The position numbers were made by a program, and so were the translations under genes. A stretch of DNA of 64,000 nt, from contig CM050454.1 in assembly GCA_027563935.2 (NCBI GenBank), positions 73,428,596-73,492,595 on the forward strand, in the 5' to 3' direction. This DNA comes from Costus lasius. Its lineage: Eukaryota; Streptophyta; Magnoliopsida; Zingiberales; Costaceae. Shown in pieces: positions 23,060 through 34,489 of the stretch; positions within the stretch are counted from its first letter, which is position 1; every line of letters starts with the position of its first letter. The notes below the pieces were generated by a model. That model searched no databases and was not told the DNA's origin. It saw nothing but the letters and a program-made list of their open reading frames with translations.

Positions 23060-24191
23060 TGTCAGGCCCAGGGAACATTGGGCCAAACCAGGCCCAAGCC
23101 CATAGCTAAAACCAACCTAAGAGAATAAGGTTCGAAGCTAACAAGGGAAAATAGCCCGGTGAATGTTCAATGTTGACCGCAGCTCGCCATCTTCAGCCGC
23201 GACGGACGCGGACATGACTTCAGACGCCAACCGAGGAACTTCGCCAGCATTGTATTCCTCGGCGCCTTTCTCAGTCGCGGCAGCTGGCGAGGGCTGCGGC
23301 GGGATGAGGTCTTCACCGACGAACTCGGACGCGGCTGGGTGGAGTCCTCGGACGCGGCGAACGCCCTAATGGGAGGAAGCAAGAGGCGGGCGGCGCCTCT
23401 ATAAAGCCGTCGAGAAAACTGAGCAATCGGCATCGGGATCTAGCACTCAATCAATGGAGTCGGTGAGCTTTGGGTAACTTCGGTGAGGATATCCGTTGTC
23501 AGGGGGCGACGATGTTCTGAGCGATTGTAACCGTCGACCGGTGGGTCGACGGCGAGGGAGGGGAAGAGGGAGTCCGGCGACCAAGGGGTCGACGGCGAGA
23601 TCAGGGAGTGTTGTAGCTTCTAATCAGCGAATAAACACCTATTTCTCTCCATCGATCTTCTTCCCCTGTTCTGATATTTTTGTGTGGTAATAGAGCTTCT
23701 AGTGGCAGGCGGCTGTCGGACGACGGCGGGGCGCCGAACGACGCTCGCAGCAAGCGTCCTCGAAGAAGACGAATGTCGCGACGCGTTCGATTGGAGGGTG
23801 CGGACGACGATTTTGGTCGGTCAAAATCGGAGTCTGATTTCACGAGATTTCTCACGGCGAAGGTGATTTTGTGGCTAACGTCATCATAGGTGGAAACACG
23901 AGCAGCATGCGGCGATTTTCGAGCAGTGTGGTTAATTTTGACTTCAGTCAAAATTGGAAGAGGTAATCTGATTTAGGGTTCCGATCCCTTCCGGTTTTCT
24001 GAATTAGGGTTTTCCAATTAATTTTTCGATTTAGGTAGAATTTTGGATGGCAGTTAGGGTTTTCAGTTTGGGGATAAAAATTATACGGGGAAGTTAGGGT
24101 TTTCTATTCTGGGCGATTTTGTACGTGAAACCCTAGGGTCTCACGCCCGGTCTGGTATTCCGTCGGACCATCGTTAGGCCGGGGCGTGACA
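23060..24191 (+). repeat. 3' LTR of TR-GAG element 1
   Basis: 1132 bp, clearly homologous to 20496-21689. It lacks a stretch near the middle that is present in the 5' copy (about 21174-21236). Confidence 0.85.
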
Positions 24192-24277
24192 CTTAGTATC
24201 ATACCGACTGAAGTACTATTGTGAGGTTTTACTACACCATATTGGAAATTCTGTACTCGTATTGTTATTAGTATTCA

Positions 24278-25542
24278 ATCTAGTCTAGGGACCCTAGGTG
24301 CAGTGGGCCAAGCTAGGCCCAAACCCGAAGCCAAGTACCGGCCCACCGAGAGAAAATGTCCGGTCAACAAAACTCATTGACTGCAAAAAGGTCGCTTGGG
24401 TGAACGAAGGAACGCAGTTTTCATTTGCGTCGACACTGTCTTCACCGAGCGGATCAGATGCGAACGGCAGATTCGGCGGGATGGAGTGAAGTGGAAAATC
24501 CGGCAGCGTGAGTTCTCCAAACGCAGTTGACCACGACTCGAGCGAGAAAGAGGAGGCGGGGGCTTCCTCGACCAGGACTAGTAGCATGCGATGCGGACTC
24601 TGCAAAGCAGAGGCGGCGGACGCGGATGAAGGCGAGTAGCGATCTTCCCTTTGAAAGCTGCAGACAGGGACAAGAAGCGGGCATTGGGACCACCACCGCA
24701 AGCGAGCTTTGGGAGGCCAAGAGGTGCGATTGTGTAAAGTTCCGACGCCAGGGGGCGATGGAAGGTTGGGCAATAGAGAGACTTGTAGCCGGTGATTAGG
24801 GGATCACCGGCGAGGGAGGGAAGAGGGGAGTCAGGCGACGGGGTTGCCGGCGTCAGGGGGGGGGGGGGATTCTAAGCTTCTTCAAAGAATAAAAAGTTTC
24901 CTTCCTCTCTGATTCTTCCTTTGCCCTGTTTATGTTCGACGCGTCTTCATCCCGTCCGTCGAAGCTTCGGCAGCCGGTAGCTAGCAGGTGACGGTCGATG
25001 ACAAGGCGGGAGGAAGGCAGGCGGCCTTCTCCTGTCGGTACGCAGCCTTCTCCGGCGATACAAGCGCAGGCGGCACTCAGTGGAGAAGACGAAGACAACA
25101 GCGTGTGATTTCAATTGAACGCAGACGTTCGAATCGAGGCACTGACGTCAGCGAGGTGACGCTGATGTAGGGAGGCGAAATCAGACGCGTGACGACAATT
25201 TTCACTGGTCAAAATTGAAATCTGATTTCGCAAATCCGGCGATTTGGTGGCAGACGCATGCCAACGTCAGCAGAGGTGAAAACGTGATTCGGCGCGCGGC
25301 GCGACGTTGACTCGGCTTTCGGTTGATTGGTCAAAATTAGAGTTGACCATAGAGGTATTTTGATTTATGGTTTCGATTTTCTGAATTAGAGTTATGGTTT
25401 TTCGCTCGTGTTTTCAATTTTGGGGAGAAATTTTGGACGGAGAATTAGGATTTCTAATTTGGGGTAAAGTTACGCCCAGAAATTTTAGGGTCTCATGCCC
25501 GGTCTGGTATTCCGTCGAACTATCTTAGGCCGGGGCGTAACA
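24278..25542 (+). repeat. Solo LTR related to the TR-GAG LTRs
   Basis: It has the same building plan as the flanking TR-GAG LTRs: gtgggccaagctaggccca near the start, gggtctcatgcccggtctgg and ggccggggcgtaaca at the end. No primer site follows. The left border is approximate and no TSD could be found, so it may be truncated. A 13-G run lies at about 24856-24868. Confidence 0.65.
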
Positions 25543-25547
25543 CCAGG

Positions 25548-26419
25548 TGTCACGCCCCGGTTCGGACCAGCCTTTAACTAGTGTCTTAGGGCTCTCTGGC
25601 GGAACAATGCACCGCGCGAATCCCTAATCTCTGGGTGTGAACTCCCTCGGTTTAGGATTTCCCGGGTGCAAAATCACCCCTAAATTGAAAACCCTAAGCC
25701 TAATTCTCCATCCAGAACTTTTATACCCAAATCAGAAAATCAGTAGAAAGGATCGAAACCCTAAATCAAATTATACCTTCTCTCTGGTCAACGGTCAAAG
25801 TCGAAAATCAAACTCGTCTTGCTGACATCACGCTGACGTCAGCCTGCAAAATCGAACTCGTCAACTCGATTTTGCGTTGCCCCTCTGATTTTTTTGACCT
25901 CCTCGAATCGAATGCCGTTCGATTCGATTCGAGCGTCGTCTTCTTCGTTCGAACGCGTGCCTACGTTCGACAGCCGACGTTGCGCCGTGCCGGAGAGGAT
26001 GTGCCGGCAAAGGGGAAAAGCCGCCCGTCTCACCTTCGTTGACCAGGCAGCCGTCCGACGCTGTCGTCTCGCAAGAATCGGTCGTCTTGTGCCCCCCCTC
26101 GCGTTGCTTGCTCGAACAGCCATCCTCCTGCCCGAGCCTTTGTCCGAGAACTCTGCCGTAGCCCACTTCTTTTGCGTCGATCGCATCTAGCGATGCCTTA
26201 GCCATCGCCCGTGTTCGTAACTTCCGGAGAAGACGGGGTTCGCTCGTCGTCTGTGAAGCTCGGTGAAGGAGATGCGTTTTCGCGTCTCTCACGCGATTTG
26301 GGGTCAACATTGCTCGTTGACCGGGGCAATGTTTCCCTTTTTGGGCTTCGCTTGCTGTTTGGGTTTGGGCTTGGACCAGATTTGCTTCACTTGCTAGGCC
26401 CACTGATCCAGGCCTAACA
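25548..26419 (-). repeat. 3' LTR of TR-GAG element 2
   Basis: 872 bp. Homologous to 27904-28908 but about 130 bp shorter. Confidence 0.8.
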
Positions 26420-26539
26420 ATTCTGCCCCGCCCAATTTGGACATCGTCCTCGATGTCCGTCACGGGCGGGTCTCCCATGCTCAACACTTGCCAGAGAGCC
26501 ACCGCTCTTGCTCGGGCACGCATATTCTGGTTTGCTTCT

Positions 26540-27873
26540 TTCCAGATTTATTCTCTCTTGCGTTGAAGCTCCTCGTGCTTCAAAAGGATCGCTTGGTTCT
26601 CCAATTCTTCTGCGTCTGAAGAACTCAGGGCAGACTTCGTTAGAGCTTTTTCCTCCACTACTTGCTTCCACGTCTTCTGTTCGACGCCGTCCTTGCCGCC
26701 AGTGTCTAAGGAAGTTGACGATGTCCTGCCAGCGACTATTGAGGCAATGCGCATACCTCCTATATGGGCCTCTACTGGTTCATCATCAACCACCTGTTTC
26801 TCAGCTAACTCCTGTTGCACAATTGCTGTAATTGTGTTAATCCGCTGTCGATCTGGATAATCGCGCATCCGATGTGGACCTCTACACAAAAAGCAACTCA
26901 TCGGTCTTGGTTGATCCTGTCGGTTCTGCACCTATCGTGTTGGCTGACCTTCGTTTCGCCAGGGAGAGGGTCTCTCCCTTTCTGGCGCTCTCGCTCTGGG
27001 TGGGGAGCGTCACTTCGGAGGTGACCTCGATGCTCTCGAGAAGGTTATACCCGAAGCTCTCTGGTCTTGTGATGCATGTCGTCGGACTTCAGCCCACGCC
27101 CATGGTTGAAGATTTTGGAGGAAGAAGTGCCTCCTGTCTCCCTCCACCATTTCTAGTAGCTCCAACATCAGTGCGGAGAATGCCCTGACATACTCCTGGA
27201 TTGTCCCCATGTGCTTTAGCCGATCCACCGCCTCTCGTGCCTGATCCACTGAATTCCTGGGAAGGAACTGCTGTCGCAGCTCCTCTCGGAACACCCCCCA
27301 TGTCCAACTTGCTGCCTCTGATGTCGAATCAACTTTGGTTTTCCACCAAAGTTTCGCATCATCTGAGAGGTATGTTGTGCACACCCTCACTTTTTCATGG
27401 TTAGCATCAAAATATTGTTCCATATCCTAAAGAAAGTTACCCAGCTCCTTGGCTGATCGGGCTCCCTTGAACATCACAGGTTATGGGGTGCGAACCTTCT
27501 CTCTGGGAGCTCCATACTCCACCATGGCTGCTGTAGGGGCACCACCTTGTGCCTGAGCCAATGCGATGCGCATCACCACGAGGTCTACCAATATTTGCTG
27601 CTGGGCTGCAGTGGTGTTGGTTAATTGGGCCGTCAGGGTTGCTACTTATCCTTGCAAGGCAGCTACTTGCTCCTGTAGCGCTGCTGTCCCTTCAACGTTC
27701 TACTGTGTCTCAACTACTCAATCCAAAGTTTGTTGAAGGGCATGAATTTGCAATCTCTGTTGCTCTACTATGCGTTACAGATCCTCCACCTAAGGAACAA
27801 TTGCGTTGTCACTGTTCCCTGTCAAACTGAGCAACTGCTCAATTCGTGCTATACGATCTCCTTGATTCACCAT
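26540..27873 (-). pseudogene. gag of TR-GAG element 2 (broken)
   Basis: On the - strand it starts MVNQGDRIARIEQLLSLTG (ATG at 27873), the same opening as element 1. A coiled-coil-like region with several stops follows, then MEQYFDANHEKVRV, LSDDAKLWWKTK, REELRQQFLPRNSVDQ and EYVRAFSALMLEL. The terminal knuckle reads CFLCRGPHRMRDY, so the last zinc cysteine is Tyr. Stops interrupt the N-terminal part. The longest clean frames are 27010-27423 and 26548-26931. Confidence 0.75.
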
Positions 27874-27903
27874 CCTGGCTGACTCTTTGCCTCTAATACC
27901 AGT

Positions 27904-28908
27904 TGTCACGCCCCGGTCCGAACCAGCCTTTAATTGGTGTCTTAGGGCTCTCTGGCGGAACAATGCACGGTGCGAATCCGTAATCTCTGGGCGTGAACTC
28001 CCTAGGTTTAGGATTTCCTAGGTGCAAAATCACCCCTAAATTGAAAACCCTAACTCTAATTCTTTCTCCAGAACTTTTATCCCTAAATCAAAAAGTCAGC
28101 GGAAAGATCAAAACCTTAAATCAAATTATACCTTCTAGTCAACTGTCAAAGCCGAAAATCAAACTCGCCTTGCTGACGTCACACTGACGTCAGCCCTCCC
28201 GAATGTTTCCGCCGCGCACGAATTCGGCTCCGCTGCTGTCAGCCTACAAAATTGAACTCGCCGACTCGATTTTGCGTTGACCCCTCCGATTTTGTTGACC
28301 TCCTGTTGGCGGCTTTTAAAGAGAATAGGCGCTGCCGCGACACTTGTCGCTGCCGGCTCTCTTCCTCGCTCACCTCGCACGCTCTTGATCTCTTCTCACT
28401 CTGCAGCTCTCGCAGGTTCTCCTCATGGTGCCAGATGCCCCCTTGATGCTCCTGTTGGCGGCTTTTAAAGAGAACAGGCGCTGCCGTGAAGCTCCACAGG
28501 ATCCGGTCGTTCCATGCCTCTTGCCTCCTGCACGACGCTGTCGTCCCGCAAGAATCGGTCGTCCTGCGCCCCCGCTCGCATTGCTTGCTCGAACAGCCAT
28601 CCTCCTGCCCGAGCCTTTGTTCGAGAACTCCGCCGTAGCCCACTTATTCTGCGTCGATCGCATCTAGCGACGCCTTAGCTGCCGCTGAAGCCGTCGCCCA
28701 CGTCCACAACATCCGGAGAAGACGAGGTTCTTTCGTTGTCTGCGAAGCTCGGTGAAGGAGACGCATTTTCGTGTCTCTCGCGTGATTTGGGGTCAACATT
28801 GCTTGTTGACTGGGGCAATGTTTCCCTTTTTGGGCTCCGCTTGTTGTTTGGGTTTGGGCTTGGACCAGATTTGCTTCGCTTGCTAGGCCCACTGATCCAG
28901 GCCTAACA
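27904..28908 (-). repeat. 5' LTR of TR-GAG element 2
   Basis: 1005 bp. An internal direct duplication (ctcctgttggcggctttta, near 28302 and 28448) lengthens it relative to the other LTR. Confidence 0.8.
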
Positions 28909-28913
28909 CGAGG

Positions 28914-30165
28914 GCTGCTTGGACCGATGGTTCTGTTTCATATATTAATTCTGTACTAGATTGATGGTTCCGGATTGGATCGGTTTCTTTTGTCAAATAA
29001 ACCTCTCATCTCCTTTTACGGTATAGGAACCACTCTACTAGCTGGACCAGGTTGATGTCTGGTGAAATTGGTGTGGTACTAGACCGATCTCAGCACTGAT
29101 GGGTAGCTTGAATTATGATTCAATATGAGGTAAGATTTGCTCACTATTTATTTGACTTTATACGAACACAAAGAAATAATGCTCATGCAAGTGGTTTCCA
29201 TCGAACGGTGATCCGCTAGTGGGAAATGCTTATGAACTCAAGTATATTCTTTCTTGTCGTTTTGACTTCTGAATTGCAATTGATGGTCATAACAAATTTC
29301 AACATATTATTGATGCGGCTGCATAAAATCAGTGCAATAACATTGTATGGGTAGAACACACATGGTCCGAAAGAGGGAAGTGATAGAACAGGAAATACTC
29401 GAGTAATATCTCGCACAATCAAAAAAAAGGGAAGGATTGCCAACATGAGAAAAAATATGCATCACATGTAAAAGAGGAGAATATCATAATTTGCATCATC
29501 CAATAACTTGGAACTTAAATTTCGTTGATTCATAATGCTGCTTTCTTTTCACACTTTTACATCCCGTCCTAAAGGAGGGGAAGGCTATAGTTTATTTTAG
29601 CCAAAAGCCTTCATCGAATTCAAACGAAAAGCAATCTCTTCCAATGTGATGAAGTTCAAGGCTTGTCTAAAACATCAGTTTTTTATTAAGCACATATCAT
29701 ATTGTGTTAATTTACGTATGAGGTGAGTTAAAGTAGAACCAGAGTTTAATATAATTTGTTGCAATCCAAATTATCCTTGCCACTACTTTTTATTTATTTA
29801 ATTTCTCTGCTCATGCAAATTTTTCGTTATATCTATTTTCTTTTTTTTCTCCATCAACAAGTTTAATATAATTTGTTACAAATGCTTATTTGTATATTTA
29901 TTATCTTTTATTCAAACATTTTCCACTTCTTTCTCGTACAACCACGTCATTTTGTTTTTCTTGGATCATTTTTTTCTATTTTAATTGTTCTTTGATTTCA
30001 GGAAAAATACCATATTTTTACATTAACTCCTAATTTTCTACCACACACAACTCACTTGGTTGTAATATGTGGATATGATTAGACATACGAATCGACTGCA
30101 GTTACCATTGACAATTATAAAAAGTTATTATGTTATGATAATAATGATAAAGACACAAAGACATT
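28914..30165. other. AT-rich spacer without recognisable gene
   Basis: Short frames only, none with a recognisable motif. There are some accgat/ggttccgg words at 28920-29100 and no terminal repeats. Confidence 0.5.
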
Positions 30166-30437
30166 GAGTCCAAATTTTTCTCTCCTACCCTTATCTCTTT
30201 TCTCCGATTTGTGAGCATCGATGGATCGGAAAAAACTCTTCGCCAGGGCCCTGCCGAACTCATGTTAAGCAGAATAGATACGGGAATCTCAAAATGATAA
30301 CATAAATTATATTAAAATTTTTTTCTCATTCCACCTTTTACGTTTCAAACTTCTCTGCGGGTCCACTCAAAAAATATATATAATAAATAAAATTATAAAA
30401 ATATATAAAAGTATATATATAAATATATAAAATTATA

Positions 30438-30439
<2 letters not shown>

Positions 30440-30490
<51 letters not shown>

Positions 30491-30509
30491 AAAATATATA
30501 AAAGTATAT

Positions 30510-30555
<46 letters not shown>
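30440..30555. repeat. (TA)n microsatellite in the left foldback arm
   Basis: Two long TA runs separated by an A/T-rich linker. A shorter TA run mirrors them in the right arm at about 33042-33067. Confidence 0.85.
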
Positions 30556-30557
<2 letters not shown>

Positions 30558-30644
30558 CGGGTGTGATCACACCCATCCTATAATTTTTTTTGTACCTAGA
30601 ATAACACAACATTACGAGTGCAACAAATATCACACCCCTGCCGT

Positions 30645-31780
30645 AATATGGTAGAACTTCTATTAAATAAGGTAGAACTTCTATGAAATAAGGTAAAACT
30701 TATATGTAATAAAGTAGAACTTCTATTAAATAAGATAGAACTTTTATTAAATAAGGTAGAACTTCTATGTATTAAGGTAAAACTTTTATTAAATAAGATA
30801 GAACTTTTATTAAATAAGGTATAACTTCTATGTAATAAGGTAAACTTCTATAAAATAAGGTAGAACTTCATTAAATAAGGTAGAACTTAATAAGGTAGAA
30901 TTTCTATATAATAAGGTAGAACTTACATTTACTAAGGTAGAACTTGTATTAAATAAGGTAGAACTTCTATTTCCTAAGGTAGAACTTGTATTAAATAAGG
31001 TAGAACTTCTATTTCTTAATGTAGAATTTCTATTTGCTAAGCTAGAACTTGTATTAAATAAGATAGAACTTCTATTTCCTAAGGTAGAACTTCTATTTCT
31101 TAAAGTAAAAATTCTATGTAATAAGGTAGAGCTTTTATTAAATAAGGTAGAACTTTTATGTAATAAGGTAGAACTTCTATAAAATAAGGTAGAACTTATA
31201 TGTAATAAGATAGAACTTCAATTAAATGAAATAGAACTTCTATGTAATAGGGTAGAACTTCTATAAAATAATGTAGAACTTATATGTAATAAGATAGAAC
31301 TTCAATTAAATGAAGTAGAACTTCTATGTAATAAGGTAAAACTTCTATGTAATAAGGTAGAACTTCTATTTACCAAGGTAGAACTTCTATTTCCTAAGGT
31401 AGAATTTCTATTTACTAAAGTAGAACTTGTATTAAATAAGGTAGAACTTCTATTTCCTAAGGTATAACTTGTATTAAATAAGGTAGAACTTCTATTTCAT
31501 AAGGTAGAACTTTTATTTACTAAGGTAGAACTTCTATTTACTAAAGTAGAACTTCTACTTCCTAAGGTAAAACTTGTATTAAATAAGGTAGAACTTTTTT
31601 TTCCTAAGGTAGAACTTCTATTTCCTAAGGTAGAACTTTTATTTCCTAAGGTAGAACTTGTATTAAATAAGGTAAAACTTATATTTCCTAAGGTAGAGCT
31701 TGTATTTGCTAAGGTAGAACTTATATTTCATAAGGTAGAACTTCTATTTCCTAAAATAGAATTTCTATTTACTAAGTTTA
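30645..31780 (+). repeat. Tandem array of about 21-bp units, left foldback arm
   Basis: Roughly 50 copies of aaggtagaacttctattaaat, with the last six bases varying between attaaat, atttcct and atgtaat. Uniform length, with base changes concentrated in the variable half. Confidence 0.9.
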
Positions 31781-31784
31781 AAAA

Positions 31785-32120
31785 GGAGAAATTACGGGGG
31801 GTGCCGTGATTATTTTCACGGTTATATTTTATAGTCTATTTTTAATAGAACACTTCACGGGGGTCTTGTGATTATTTTCACAGCTGTATTTTGTAGACTA
31901 TTCTTTACAGAACATTTCACTGGGGTGCTGTGATTTTTATCACCGCCGTATTTTGTAGACTATTCTTTACAGAACACTTGACAGGGGAGCCGTGATTATT
32001 TTTACGGCCATATTTTGTACACTATTCTTTACATGGCAACCTCGTGAAGTGTTCTATTAAAAATAGAATACAAAATACTGCTATGAAAATAATCACGGCA
32101 CTCCCATAATTTCTCCTTTT
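31785..32120. repeat. Central about 62-bp repeats and hairpin loop
   Basis: Four direct units (gccgtgattattttcacgg ... ttttgtagactattctttacagaac) are followed by one inverted unit at about 32040-32120. Each unit contains a small palindrome (ccgtga / tcacgg). The inverted last unit is the turning point of the foldback. Confidence 0.8.
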
Positions 32121-32890
32121 AAAGAAGTTCTACCTTAGAAAATAGAAATTCTACCTTAGGAAGTAGAAGTTTTACCTTAGAAAATAGAAGTTCTACCTTA
32201 TGAAATAGAAGTTCTACCTTATTTAATACAAGTTCTATCTTAGGAAATAGAAGTTTTACATTAAGAAATAGAAGTTTTACCTTAGTAAATTAAACTTCTA
32301 CCTTAGGAAATAGAAGTTCTATCTTATTTAATACAAATTCTACCTTTGGAAATAGAAGTTCTATCTTAGGAAATAGAAGTTATATCTTATATAATACAAG
32401 TTCTACCTTTGGAAATAGAAGTTTTACCTTAAGAAATAAAAGTTCTACCTTATTTAATACAAGTTCTACCTTAGTAAATAGAAATTCTACCTTATGAAAT
32501 AGAAGTTCTACCTTAGTAAATAGAAGTTATACCTTAGGAAATTGAAGTTCTACCTTATTTAATACAAGTTCTATCTTAGTAAATAGAAATTCTACCTTAG
32601 AAAATAGAAGTTCTACCTTAGTAAATAGAAGTTCTATCTTAGGAAATAGAAGTTCTACCTTAGGAAATAGATATTCTACCTTATTAAATAGAAGTTATAC
32701 CTTAGGAAATAGAAGTTCTACCTTATTTAATACAAGTTATACTTAGGAAATAGAAGTTCTACCTTATTTTATTGAAGTTCTAACTTATTTAATATATGTT
32801 CTACCTTCTTTATTAGAAATTCTACCTTATTACATATAAGTTTTACCTTATTTTATAGACGTTATATCTTATTTAATAGAAGTTTTACTA
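32110..32890 (-). repeat. Tandem array of about 21-bp units, right foldback arm
   Basis: About 36 copies of the reverse complement of the left-arm unit (atttaatacaagttctacctt and variants). Fewer copies than the left arm explain the unequal arm lengths. Confidence 0.9.
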
Positions 32891-33291
32891 TATTACGATA
32901 GTCGATAGGGGTGCGATATTTGTCACATCCGTAATTTTAAAAATAAGCGGTACAGAAAAAATTACAGGAGGGGTGTGATATTTGTCACACCCATAATAAA
33001 TATATTTATATATTTGTATATACTTTTATATATTTTTATAATTATATATATATATAGATATATATATGAATGAGAAATTTTTTTTAATATAATTTATGTT
33101 ATCATTTGGAGATTCCCGTATCTCCATCCAATGTTCTGCTTAACATGAGTTCACCCGGGCCCTGGCGAAGAGTTTTTTTTCCCGAAAGATCCTTGTCTAC
33201 GGATGTCAACAAATTGGAATTCTATTAGCGATCAATCCGGAGTCCAAAAGTTTAATCTACATAAAGAGAATTTCACTAGTACACTTTAGTT

Positions 33292-34330
33292 GATGCAGGA
33301 CAGGGAACATATGCAAACAATGATTATAAAAAGTTTTATAATAAGAATTATAATAAAAAAACCCAATTAGTTAAAGCATTTTGAAAATATATGTTTTGGT
33401 ATTTTGTAGATAGGAAAACCAGAATTAAGACTAGGCTAGATTTATAAAACAAGTAAATTGCAAAAACATAAAAGAAAACTTACCTTGCATTCCTTACGAA
33501 TTGAACGATTGTCCACTTGATTCTTCACGAGTCCTAACACTGATGGAAGATTTTGGAGTTGGTTGACAATTACAGCACAGTCATCCAATAAACCCAAACA
33601 ATTACATGTGATTAATGTTTATAAGCACAAGGTTTAGGAGGGGTGGTTAGGCCTCCCAAGTTCACTAACAAGGTCTTAACACTTAAAACTAAATAACTAA
33701 ATGATTAAGGAGGGAGGGATTAAGAGAGAGATGCGCCACTTTAATTTGTCAAAAGTTCTTTGAGGAGCGCCATCCTTCTTTTCATACTTTCATGTGTACC
33801 AACAGCTTCAAAGATAAACCAATAGTGAGTCCAAGTCTAGAAGATGTCCCATTTAATTGTTGTTTGATCCAAACCTACACAACAAATAGAAAAGTGAGAG
33901 CATTCACAAGTTGAATCACAACTTACATCAAAGAAGAATAGTGATGGAGTCTTGGCTAGAAATTTGAGGCAATGGTGAGGCACCCAATTGTTGAGATCTT
34001 CATCCTTGATGTTGGTGTGATGGAGTAGGAATTCTTGCGCCACTTGAATAGATATGAAGAAAGGGTTTGCACCTTAGTGAACTTGAAGAGAAGTGAGAAC
34101 TAGTGAGGAAGGTCTTGGCTAGAGGAAAAAGAGGGAGAAGAGAAGAACACTATCCAATTCCATGAAATATTTATAGGAAACTACTCAACAAAATGCACTA
34201 TGATGAATGAAAAGATATAAGCACTTATAAGATAGTGGAAGTAAGGGCAACGGAGATATTTCCTTTTACAAGTATTTGGAAAAAAAAAATTCTGAAATAA
34301 ATGTTGATAAAGGCGTCTAAGCTATTTCCT
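33292..34330. repeat. Relic related to the 1.74-kb TGATG...CATCA insertion
   Basis: It begins tgatgcagg and shares gttttggtattttgtag and surrounding words with the early part of 15436-17179, in the same order. No TSD or right end was found. The interior shows only short frames. Confidence 0.35.
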
Positions 34331-34489
34331 TGCTGGCGTGAGTGGTTCCAATTGTTGGTGTGAATTGCATTTATTGATGTGAATTCCTCTTTTCATTGGC
34401 CGATAATTGAAAAATAATTGCAGGAATTGATTCCAAGCTTTCGGTTGGAGGAGATGTGCTTTCCAATTTTGAATGTGAATGCATTTATG

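Larger units (their letters stand above)
20496..24191 (+). mobile_element. TR-GAG type non-autonomous LTR element
   Basis: Perfect 5-bp TSD cttag (20491-20495 and 24192-24196). LTRs span 20496-21689 and 23060-24191, beginning TGTCAG and ending GTGACA. The iMet primer site tggtatcagagcc follows at 21692-21704, and a purine tract (gatggggggg) lies at 23045-23054. The interior is only 1370 bp and codes for gag alone. No protease, RT or integrase remnant is present, and gag runs almost to the purine tract. This matches the gag-only terminal-repeat (TR-GAG) class. It must rely on another element for reverse transcription. Confidence 0.85.
25548..28908 (-). mobile_element. TR-GAG type element 2, inverted
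   Basis: LTRs are 25548-26419 (3' LTR) and 27904-28908 (5' LTR), TGTCACGCC...CCTAACA on the + strand. On the - strand the primer site tggtattagag (one change from iMet, plus 27891-27901) follows the 5' LTR, and the purine tract gggcggggcagaat abuts the 3' LTR. Flanks ccagg (25543-25547) and cgagg (28909-28913) are a TSD with one mismatch. The interior is 1484 bp and holds only gag. It is a second, diverged member of the same non-autonomous group. Confidence 0.8.
30175..33239. mobile_element. Foldback (long inverted repeat) element, about 3 kb
   Basis: The two halves are inverted copies of each other. The outer blocks pair: actcttcgccagggccc near 30235 against gggccctggcgaagagt near 33160. 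The acgggaatctc and aacataaattatatt words pair too. Next come AT-rich stretches and the gtgtgatcacaccc-type blocks, then long arrays of roughly 21-bp units (about 30645-31780 forward, about 32110-32890 reverse). A loop of about 185 bp separates the arms (31858-32042). A 9-bp direct repeat gagtccaaa flanks the whole (30166-30174 and 33240-33248), the TSD length of Mutator-like elements. The outermost 20 bp of the two ends do not pair well, so exact borders are uncertain. No transposase is encoded. Confidence 0.7.

Noticed and set aside
30433..30633. 66-codon Tyr/Ile frame
   Set aside because: Translation of a TA microsatellite.
30645..32890. CRISPR-like regular repeats
   Set aside because: Units are head-to-tail without unique spacers, reverse orientation in the middle, and the context is a plant genome. 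It is a foldback tandem array.
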